The position numbers and the translations under genes were made by a program. This document shows, piece after piece, positions 1 through 4,955 of a stretch of DNA of 5,892 nt. The stretch spans positions 1 to 5,892 of the forward strand of contig JABDMN010000003.1 in assembly GCA_013001485.1 (NCBI GenBank). Direction: 5' to 3'. Numbering within the stretch: position 1 is the first letter of the stretch; each line of letters starts with the position of its first letter. The stretch comes from Acidimicrobiia bacterium. GTDB lineage: Bacteria > Actinomycetota > Acidimicrobiia > Spongiisociales > UBA5794. The notes beneath the pieces were generated by a model that had not been told where the DNA came from, made no database searches, and saw nothing but the letters and a program-made list of their open reading frames with translations.

Positions 1-2
1 TG

Positions 3-644
3 GGTGGCTTCATGCTGACGTTCATCCTGGCGATCACGTCTATCAGCTTGTCCTTCCCGCTTGGTGTCCTGCTTGCTCTTGGCCGAACATCCACCATGCC
101 GCTATTCCGGCTCGTGTCCACGGCATACATCGAGCTGGTCCGTGGCGTGCCGCTGATCACATGGCTTCTTGTCGGCGCCGTGATGCTGCCGGTGTTCTTG
201 CCCGAGGGAGTCGAGATCCAGGGGATCATCCGCGCCATGTTTGCCATCACGTTCTTCTCCGCTGCCTACCTGGCAGAGAACGTTCGCGGTGGTCTGCAAT
301 CCATCGGTAAGGGGCAGTACGAGGCAGCCAAGGCTCTTGGTATGTCGACGGTGCAGATGACTGTGTTCATCACATTGCCGCAGGCTCTGCGCGCAGTGAT
401 CCCGGCCCTCGTCGGTCAGGTGATCGCTCTGTTCAAGGACACGTCGCTGGTGACGATCATCGGCATCTTCGACTTCCTCCATATCGCTCGGGCCGTCATT
501 CCCGCCCAGAGCCAGCCGTTCAACTTCTTCGGAACTCTTCGCGAAACGCTGCTGTTTGCAGCCATCCTCTACTGGGTGTTCACGTTCGCCTTCTCCCGGG
601 CGTCTCTACGTCTCGAGAAGAAGCTGGGCCTGGGCGAGCGATGA
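3..644 (+). CDS. aapM: Amino-acid ABC transporter permease, AapM-type (5' partial)
   Basis: Inner-membrane permease subunit of a polar/general L-amino-acid ABC importer (HisM/GlnP family). The reading frame is open to the first base of the window and the residues before the first ATG (position 12) fit the family ([10 protein letters not shown]), so the true start lies upstream and this is the C-terminal part. Visible are several hydrophobic membrane segments, the stretch [14 protein letters not shown], the motif [10 protein letters not shown] typical of AapM/YhdY-like permeases, and the cytoplasmic EAA loop ([20 protein letters not shown]), which docks onto the ATPase, followed by the conserved LFKDTSLV. 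It ends in two consecutive TGA codons (642-647). The ATPase gene starts 22 nt after the first stop, so the two form one operon. The binding protein and partner permease are expected upstream, outside the window. The family is certain; the Aap assignment is from remembered family sequence, and the substrate could be narrower. Confidence 0.9.
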   Translation, partial: GGFMLTFILAITSISLSFPLGVLLALGRTSTMPLFRLVSTAYIELVRGVPLITWLLVGAVMLPVFLPEGVEIQGIIRAMFAITFFSAAYLAENVRGGLQSIGKGQYEAAKALGMSTVQMTVFITLPQALRAVIPALVGQVIALFKDTSLVTIIGIFDFLHIARAVIPAQSQPFNFFGTLRETLLFAAILYWVFTFAFSRASLRLEKKLGLGER

Positions 645-654
645 TGAATTACAC

Positions 655-662
655 AAGGAGGT
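655..662 (+). promoter_or_regulatory. Shine-Dalgarno site for the ABC ATPase
   Basis: AAGGAGGT, an essentially perfect anti-SD complement, ends 4 nt before the ATG at 667. It fixes that ATG as the start rather than an in-frame ATG at 556 inside the permease gene. It is the clearest ribosome-binding site in the window; the IVP-family gene and the SLC13-type gene have none visible. Confidence 0.85.
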
Positions 663-666
663 CACG

Positions 667-1422
667 ATGACTGAAGGAAACGGCCACCTCGGTGGCGACA
701 TCATTGTTTGCGATGACGTCAAGAAGTGGTTCGGCGACTTCCAGGCGCTCAAGGGCGTGACCACCACCGTCAAGGAGGGTGAAGTCGTCGTCATCATCGG
801 GCCATCAGGGTCTGGGAAGTCGACGTTCATTCGCTGCATCAACCGGCTTGAGGCCCATCAAGAGGGCCAGATCGTCGTCGATGGCATCGAGTTGACGAAC
901 GACCTGCGGAACATCGAGAAGATCCGCGCCGAGGTCGGGATGGTGTTCCAGCAGTTCAACCTGTTCCCGCATCTCACCGTGCTCGACAACATCACGCTGG
1001 CGCCGCTCTGGGTGCGCAAGACACCGCGCACCGAGTCGGAATCCAAAGGTATGGAGTTGCTCGAGCGGGTCGGTATCCCCGAGCAGGCCAACAAGTTCCC
1101 CGGGCAGTTGTCCGGTGGTCAGCAGCAGCGTGTCGCCATCGCCCGTGCCCTCGCCATGAACCCGCGGATCATGCTGTTCGATGAGCCCACCTCGGCTCTC
1201 GACCCCGAGATGATCAAAGAGGTGCTCGACGTGATGAAGGAGCTGGCTCGCTCCGGCATGACCATGCTCGTGGTCACACACGAGATGGGCTTCGCCCGAG
1301 AGGTCGCGGATCGCGTGCTCTTCTTCGACTACGGAACCATCGTCGAAGAAGGCACCCCCGAGCACTTCTTCACAAACCCCCAGCACGACAGAACAAAGCT
1401 GTTCCTGTCTCAGATTCTCTAG
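667..1422 (+). CDS. aapP: Amino-acid ABC transporter ATP-binding protein, AapP-type
   Basis: Cytoplasmic ATPase that powers the importer whose permease is encoded just upstream. The product is 251 aa, the usual length. All nucleotide-binding motifs are intact: Walker [10 protein letters not shown] (45-53), Q-loop in [11 protein letters not shown] (94-104, Q95/Q96), ABC signature LSGGQQQ (148-154), Walker B IMLFDEP with catalytic E173 followed by the D-loop SALDPE, and switch H205 in VVTHEMGFA. The segments [14 protein letters not shown] and [15 protein letters not shown] closely resemble AapP of the general L-amino-acid transporter, matching the AapM-like permease. The start at 667 is set by the strong Shine-Dalgarno at 655-662. 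The stop codon (1420-1422) lies inside a long hairpin (1408-1446) that probably ends the operon. Family and role are secure; exact substrate is inferred. Confidence 0.93.
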   Translation: MTEGNGHLGGDIIVCDDVKKWFGDFQALKGVTTTVKEGEVVVIIGPSGSGKSTFIRCINRLEAHQEGQIVVDGIELTNDLRNIEKIRAEVGMVFQQFNLFPHLTVLDNITLAPLWVRKTPRTESESKGMELLERVGIPEQANKFPGQLSGGQQQRVAIARALAMNPRIMLFDEPTSALDPEMIKEVLDVMKELARSGMTMLVVTHEMGFAREVADRVLFFDYGTIVEEGTPEHFFTNPQHDRTKLFLSQIL

Positions 1423-1446
1423 AGCGAAGCTCTACAGAATCTGAGA
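1408..1446 (+). terminator. Long hairpin over the aapP stop codon, probable operon terminator
   Basis: Positions 1408-1418 pair perfectly with 1436-1446 (11 bp). After one C-C mismatch (1419/1435) a further 6 bp pair (1420-1425 with 1429-1434) around a GAA triloop (1426-1428). The TAG stop (1420-1422) is within the stem. No T-tract follows, so it is not a canonical E. coli intrinsic terminator; U-less hairpins are common at gene ends in high-GC actinobacteria. Its 3' end touches the first heptamer of the adjacent array (from 1445). It could instead be a 3'-end stabiliser. Confidence 0.6.
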
Positions 1447-1479
1447 GCTGCCAGCTACCGGCTGCCAGCTACCGGCCAC
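1445..1479 (+). repeat. Heptamer array A (5 units, forward orientation)
   Basis: Five contiguous 7-nt units in exact register, consensus CRGCYRC. Units 2 and 4 are both CAGCTAC (1452-1458, 1466-1472); the first is GAGCTGC, the third CGGCTGC and the last CGGCCAC. It can also be seen as two perfect 14-bp copies at 1447-1460 and 1461-1474. It lies between the aapP stop and the IVP-family gene. Positions 1447-1475 are nearly the reverse complement of 1885-1913 (24 of 29 identical; three of the five differences would be G-U pairs in RNA), so arrays A and B can form a long stem around the gene. Confidence 0.85.
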
Positions 1480-1523
1480 AGAGCGCTATTCCTTTGTAGT
1501 CACGCGTCTGGTATCCGTTTTGG

Positions 1524-1871
1524 GTGTCTGACTTCAGGAAGCTCGAGGTATGGCAACTGGCGCGTCGGCTTGTTGCAGACTTGTACGTGATCACCGAGGG
1601 CTGGCCGCGATCCGAACGCTACGGGCTTGCGTCGCAGATTCAGCGGGCTGGCGTATCGATCGCAGCGAACGTCGCTGAAGGTTCCGGACGGAAGGCTGAC
1701 GGCGACTTCCGTCGATTCGTTGACTTCGCCCTGGGCTCGGCATCGGAAGTCGAATGCCTGCTCATCCTCGCTGGAGACCTCAATCTCAGCCACACCGCCG
1801 AGCTTGAGACGGGAATTGAGGATGTACGGCGGGTTCGACGGATGCTCATCGGGCTTCGTCGTTCTCTCTAG
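1524..1871 (+). CDS. Four-helix-bundle protein, 23S rRNA intervening-sequence (IVP/S23) family
   Basis: Small 115-aa protein of the family first found as ORFs in intervening sequences of 23S rRNA genes (Pfam 23S_rRNA_IVP / TIGR02436), structurally related to the Avd accessory protein of diversity-generating retroelements. Family landmarks are all present: FRKLEVWQLARRL near the N-terminus, SERYGLASQIQRAGVSIAAN (about residues 30-49), the VAEGSGR turn, FRRFVDFALGSASEVE, and the final LILAGDL helix. It is full length. The start is a GTG at 1524, chosen because the family begins only a few residues before the F-x-x-L-x-VWQ motif and an in-frame TAG lies at 1497-1499; no Shine-Dalgarno is visible. 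There is no rRNA here, so this is a free-standing copy. Inverted heptamer arrays lie 44 nt before the start and 9 nt after the stop. The cellular role of free-standing members is unknown; RNA or nucleic-acid binding is an inference from Avd and the rRNA association. Confidence 0.88.
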   Translation: MSDFRKLEVWQLARRLVADLYVITEGWPRSERYGLASQIQRAGVSIAANVAEGSGRKADGDFRRFVDFALGSASEVECLLILAGDLNLSHTAELETGIEDVRRVRRMLIGLRRSL

Positions 1872-1880
1872 CGCTTCGCT

Positions 1881-1922
1881 CTTGCCGGGGGCTGGTAGCT
1901 GGTAGCCGGCAGCCAGCGGCTC
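1881..1922 (-). repeat. Heptamer array B (6 units, reverse orientation)
   Basis: Read on the minus strand, six contiguous 7-nt units of the same family as array A: GAGCCGC at the outer end (1922-1916), then TGGCTGC, CGGCTAC, CAGCTAC, CAGCCCC and CGGCAAG at the inner end. The outermost unit matches the outermost unit of array A in 6 of 7 positions. Next to the inner end, the sequence shares an AGCG...CGCTA segment (minus strand, overlapping the IVP stop codon) with the sequence just inside array A (AGAGCGCTA, 1480-1488). The inverted relation therefore extends slightly beyond the arrays. The array begins 9 nt after the IVP stop and ends 37 nt before the SLC13-type start. Confidence 0.85.
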
Positions 1923-1959
1923 GCGTCTCTCGCGCCCCATCGACCAGACTGGCTCACCA

Positions 1960-3846
1960 ATGTCTCCCATGGCCATCACCTTCGCGATCCTCGGGCTGAC
2001 GATCGCGCTGTTCATGTGGGGGCGGGTGCTGGTGGAGCTGGTTGCTGTTGGGTCGTTGCTGGCTCTGTTTCTCACTGATGTCATCAGCCTCGACGAGGCG
2101 TTGGCTGGCTTCAGCAATCCAACCGTCGTGCTCATTGGCACGCTGTTCATTGTGGGCGAGGGGTTGAGCCGGACGGGGGTCACGGCGTTCTTTGGAGCGA
2201 AACTGATAGCCCGAGCCGGAGGCAACCCCATCCGTCTGCTCGTCCTGGCGATGCTCGCCACCGGTGTCCTCTCCGGGTTCATCTCGAATGCCGGAACGGT
2301 GGCAGCGCTGATGCCGGCCATCGTGTTGGCATCGTGGCGCGTTCGCAGCGTGCCCGCCGCCTTCCTCATCCCGGTGGCCTTCGCCGCCAACGCCGGGGGG
2401 CTATTGACCCTCACCGGAACGCCGCCAAACATCGTGGTCACCGACGCCCTCGACGCCGCGGGTCTACGCCCGTTCAACTACTTCGAGTTCTCTCTCATCG
2501 GCATCCCGCTGCTCGTCGTCGCCGTTGTGTACATGGCGCTCGTTGGGCGGCGCCTCTTGCCGCAGAGCCGCTCGGCCAGCGCACCGCTCCTCGTCGAGGA
2601 CACGATGGAGGGTCTCGCGGACACCTACTCACTCCGGGGCGAGCTCTACCGAATGCGTATTCGTGCCTCGTCGCCTCTCGTCGGGAGCTCTCTCCGCGAG
2701 TCGAATCTCGGGCGGAGGTTCGGGGTCTCGGTCCTGCAAATCGATCCATTCCATGATGACCCGACCCTTTTCGGCCAGCCGCTTCCTCCAACGTTGCGGG
2801 ATCGCGTCGGCGCCATGCAAGCCGAGCCACCGGCCCTACCTGACCCCGATCGGGCGCTCGAACACAATGACGTGCTGCTTGTCCGTGGTGCCCCAGACCG
2901 AATCAGCGAAGTCGAGGTCGCAATGCACCTGGGGATGCTGCCGGTGGAAGAGGCCCCGGACGAGCTGGGGGAGTTGCTGTCCCAGGAAATCGGGATCGCA
3001 GAGGTGCTCATCGCCCCTCGTTCCTCCTTTGCCGGGGCAGTTGTCGCCGAGGGGGCCGTCGGGAGGAGCTTCGGTGTGCTCGTACTCGGCATCAGACGGG
3101 GCGACCATCACGTCGACAACACCGAGCCACTCCAGGTGGGAGATGCCCTTCTGGTCCGGGGGACGTGGAAGGCAATCGGTGTCATGGCCGAGGAGGTACG
3201 GAACTTCGTCGTTGTCGGCCAGCCCGAGGAGATCGCAACGCAAGTGACGGACCTCGACGGTCGGTCGTGGTTGTCGGTGGGGATCCTGGCGGTGATGGTC
3301 GCCCTCATGGCGAGTGGGGCGGTTCCCGTTGTAGTCGCAGCGTTGCTCGCAGCCGCTGCGATGCTGGCGACTGGTTGCCTGACCTCGACTCAGGCCTATA
3401 GGGCCGTGTCGTGGTCGACGGTCATCCTGATCGGAGCGATGATCCCGATGGCGACGGCTCTGGATTCCACCGGTGGCGCCGCACGCATCGCCGACGCGCT
3501 TGTCGACGTCTTTGGTGGATTCGGCGCTGTACCGCTGTTGGCCGGGATCATGCTCATCACCACCGGGTTCAGTCAGGTGATCAGCAACACGGCTGCCGCC
3601 GTGCTGATGGCGCCTGTGGCCCTCGGTGCGGCTGCCGGGCTCGGTGTCGATCCGCATCCTTTGATGATGGGACTGGCGGTCGCTGCCTCAACTGCGTTCT
3701 TGACGCCGGTGGGGACCGCCCCGAATCTCATGGTGTTGTCGCCCGGGGGCTATCGATTCCGCGACTACGCAATAGTCGGGTTGCCGCTGCTGCTCCTGTT
3801 CCTGGCCGTGAGCCTGATCCTCATCCCCATCTTCTGGCCCCTGTAG
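1960..3846 (+). CDS. SLC13/DASS-type permease with two internal TrkA-C (RCK-C) domains
   Basis: Integral membrane transporter, 628 aa, probably ion-coupled uptake of an anion such as a dicarboxylate or sulfate. The N-terminal membrane half (about 1-200) carries SNAGTVAALMP (109-119) and LTGTPPNIVV (151-160). A soluble middle region holds two TrkA-C-like domains: about 226-328, ending DVLLVRGAPDRISEV, and about 345-420, with VLIAPRSSFAGAVV and DALLVRG. The C-terminal half (about 436-628) carries ISNTAAAVLMAPVAL (541-555) and LTPVGTAPNLMV (581-592). The paired SN(A/T) and G-T-x-P-N motifs are the inverted-repeat substrate/cation hairpins of the DASS fold. RCK-C domains in such permeases are thought to gate transport on a small ligand. 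ATG 1960 is the first possible start after an in-frame TAG at 1903-1905; ATG 1969 is an alternative, and neither has a clear Shine-Dalgarno. The gene stands alone and converges on the transglycosylase. Substrate is unknown. Confidence 0.88.
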   Translation: MSPMAITFAILGLTIALFMWGRVLVELVAVGSLLALFLTDVISLDEALAGFSNPTVVLIGTLFIVGEGLSRTGVTAFFGAKLIARAGGNPIRLLVLAMLATGVLSGFISNAGTVAALMPAIVLASWRVRSVPAAFLIPVAFAANAGGLLTLTGTPPNIVVTDALDAAGLRPFNYFEFSLIGIPLLVVAVVYMALVGRRLLPQSRSASAPLLVEDTMEGLADTYSLRGELYRMRIRASSPLVGSSLRESNLGRRFGVSVLQIDPFHDDPTLFGQPLPPTLRDRVGAMQAEPPALPDPDRALEHNDVLLVRGAPDRISEVEVAMHLGMLPVEEAPDELGELLSQEIGIAEVLIAPRSSFAGAVVAEGAVGRSFGVLVLGIRRGDHHVDNTEPLQVGDALLVRGTWKAIGVMAEEVRNFVVVGQPEEIATQVTDLDGRSWLSVGILAVMVALMASGAVPVVVAALLAAAAMLATGCLTSTQAYRAVSWSTVILIGAMIPMATALDSTGGAARIADALVDVFGGFGAVPLLAGIMLITTGFSQVISNTAAAVLMAPVALGAAAGLGVDPHPLMMGLAVAASTAFLTPVGTAPNLMVLSPGGYRFRDYAIVGLPLLLLFLAVSLILIPIFWPL

Positions 3847-3855
3847 CCGAGTTGT

Positions 3856-3918
3856 CAGTCGCCAGTCACCAGCCACCAGCCACCAGCTACCAGCTACCAG
3901 CCACGAGCCACCAGCTAT
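3856..3918 (+). repeat. Heptamer array C (9 units, forward orientation)
   Basis: Nine contiguous 7-nt units without a slip, consensus CAGCYAC. CAGCCAC occurs as units 3, 4 and 7, CAGCTAC as units 5 and 6; units 1-2 are CAGTCGC and CAGTCAC, unit 8 is GAGCCAC and unit 9 CAGCTAT. Identical neighbours suggest growth by unit duplication. It is the same family as arrays A and B and starts 9 nt after the SLC13-type stop codon. An 8-nt spacer (3919-3926) separates it from the opposite-orientation array D. Confidence 0.9.
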
Positions 3919-3926
3919 CCAATTCG

Positions 3927-3961
3927 CTTGCCGGCGACCGGCAGCCGGCAGCTGGCGGCTA
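3927..3961 (-). repeat. Heptamer array D (5 units, reverse orientation)
   Basis: Read on the minus strand, five contiguous heptamers of the same family: TAGCCGC (3961-3955), CAGCTGC, CGGCTGC, CGGTCGC and CGGCAAG (3933-3927). The inner-end unit CGGCAAG is identical to the inner-end unit of array B, and the flanking TTCGCT is shared as well. The outermost unit contains the TAG stop codon of the transglycosylase gene (3959-3961), so the repeat overlaps coding sequence. Pairing with array C is possible but imperfect, about 21 of 35 positions in the register I tried. Confidence 0.75.
3929..3943. terminator. Short GC hairpin between convergent genes, possible bidirectional terminator
   Basis: A perfect 6-bp stem, TGCCGG (3929-3934) with CCGGCA (3938-3943), closes a CGA triloop within array D. 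It lies between the stops of two convergent genes (3846 and 3959), where a bidirectional terminator is expected. There is no T-tract on either side. The C/D arrays could also form larger alternative structures that serve the same purpose. Confidence 0.35.
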
Positions 3962-4933
3962 TGAACTAAGAACCCTCTTGCACGCCCAATGCCCCCAGGC
4001 ACCTCCAGGGTGCTCCCAGTCGATCGAGCGTTGCACCAGCCAGGCTGCTGAGGCGACGTTGGCTTCGGGCTCGTACGGATCGGCACCTTCGAAGCCCGAT
4101 CCCTTTGACGCGATCAGCCAGGTGCCAGGTAGGAACTGAAATAGCCCGGCGGCATCGGATGTCGGGTTGAGGGCGGTTGGGGTGCCCCGGCTCTCACATG
4201 CCATCACCTGGAGAGCGTTCCAGTACTGATCCTCGGGGAAGTAACTGGCCACCAACTGGCCCCACGCCTCCACCTTCGGAGTGATGCCTTTGCGGGCTTT
4301 CTCCAGTTCGGTCACTGCGGTCTCGTACGCGGCGTCGGCGACGACCCTGCGATCAGCCGCCACCTGCTGTCGCACCTCGACATCGTCGAGGACCGTGTTG
4401 ATCGTTGCGATGGCACCGACCTGGACGCTGCGCGCTCGGGTCAAGGCGCGTCGCAACTCGTCGGCGTCGTCTCGGGCCTGGTGAAGGCCACCGCGGAGAG
4501 TGTCGATGGCGATCATCTCGGTCTCGATGTCGGCCACAGCGCGTTCGATGGCGAGTCCAACCGCTATCGAGTCCGCTGAGTTGAGGAAGCCTCCGCGATC
4601 GGGTCCCACCATGTAGAGGCCGGCGGCCATGTCTTCGATGCTTCTGCGGAGATCGCTGAGGCGTCGTTCGTCTTCGAGGATGGCTGTCTGGGCCGCGGCG
4701 AGGCGGAATCCTGCCGCCTCGAGGTCGAGAGTCGTCGTCTCGTAGGTGAGGATTGCATTCAGGAGCGAATCGGTGGTTGTGGAGTGGGCGACCGCAGCAG
4801 ATGCCGCTTCGGCTTCGGCGGCCTCTACCTCGGCCGCGGCGCGCTCTACCTCCGCCTCGCTCTGGGCGAGCGCAGCCGTTCCTGAGAAGACAATCAGGAG
4901 TCCGAGGGTGAGCAGGCCAGCGCGACGCAGCAT
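3959..4933 (-). CDS. Secreted coiled-coil protein with C-terminal lytic transglycosylase (SLT-like) domain
   Basis: Predicted exported peptidoglycan hydrolase, 324 aa. The N-terminus is a Sec signal peptide: MLRR, a hydrophobic core to about residue 20, and an AALA-QS cleavage site near residue 23. Residues 25-215 are Ala/Glu/Arg-rich with heptad-like coiled coil, as in other secreted cell-wall hydrolases where such a region holds or regulates the enzyme. The C-terminal domain (about 222-324) has the lysozyme-like/SLT pattern: catalytic Glu E247 in MACESRG, then NPTSDAAGLFQFLPGTW (256-272), and a final WGHWAC. C246 and C318 could form a disulfide. The start at 4933 is preferred over an upstream ATG at 5065 because it begins the signal peptide exactly and avoids a 110-bp overlap with the M20 gene; the gap to that gene's stop is 22 nt. 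No strong Shine-Dalgarno is seen. The stop codon lies in a heptamer repeat, and the gene converges on the SLC13-type gene. Confidence 0.85.
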   Translation of the reverse strand: MLRRAGLLTLGLLIVFSGTAALAQSEAEVERAAAEVEAAEAEAASAAVAHSTTTDSLLNAILTYETTTLDLEAAGFRLAAAQTAILEDERRLSDLRRSIEDMAAGLYMVGPDRGGFLNSADSIAVGLAIERAVADIETEMIAIDTLRGGLHQARDDADELRRALTRARSVQVGAIATINTVLDDVEVRQQVAADRRVVADAAYETAVTELEKARKGITPKVEAWGQLVASYFPEDQYWNALQVMACESRGTPTALNPTSDAAGLFQFLPGTWLIASKGSGFEGADPYEPEANVASAAWLVQRSIDWEHPGGAWGHWACKRVLSS

Positions 4934-4955
4934 CGCGCCGCAGCGTACGAGTGGC

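Larger units (their letters stand above)
1445..1922. other. Candidate compact element: IVP-family gene between inverted heptamer arrays
   Basis: The unit consists of array A, a 44-nt leader, the 115-codon gene, a 9-nt gap and array B, about 478 bp in all. The complementary arrays enclose almost nothing but the gene. This resembles rRNA intervening sequences, where complementary ends form a stem and the loop carries an IVP ORF, except that this copy lies between two protein genes. I looked for a target-site duplication at the outer edges and found none. Whether the unit moves as DNA, acts as a structured RNA, or is simply a gene with matching 5' and 3' regulatory repeats cannot be told from one copy. 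Confidence 0.4.

Noticed and set aside
556..666. Upstream in-frame ATG at 556 as the start of the ABC ATPase
   Set aside because: It would overlap the permease by nearly 90 bp and add unrelated residues, while a perfect Shine-Dalgarno precedes ATG 667.
1445..1922. Diversity-generating retroelement, because of the Avd-like protein
   Set aside because: No reverse transcriptase, template repeat or variable repeat is in the window. The protein matches the broader IVP family, which mostly occurs without such elements.
1500..2477. Long minus-strand ORF (325 aa) opposite the IVP-family gene and the start of the SLC13-type gene
   Set aside because: It overlaps two well-supported genes antisense, has a low-complexity Arg/Thr/Ser/Pro composition with no recognisable motif, and runs through the repeat array. 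It is a high-GC shadow frame.
2836..3657. Minus-strand ORF (273 aa) inside the SLC13-type gene
   Set aside because: His/Arg/Asp-rich translation without domains, fully antisense to a transporter with clear motifs on the other strand.
3856..3961. CRISPR array
   Set aside because: Units are 7 nt with no spacers between them; CRISPR repeats are longer and separated by unique spacers.
3411..4139. Plus-strand ORF (242 aa) running from the SLC13-type gene through arrays C and D
   Set aside because: Out of frame with the transporter and Arg/His-rich. Its heptamer-derived stretch is translated repeat, with no sign of protein-level selection.
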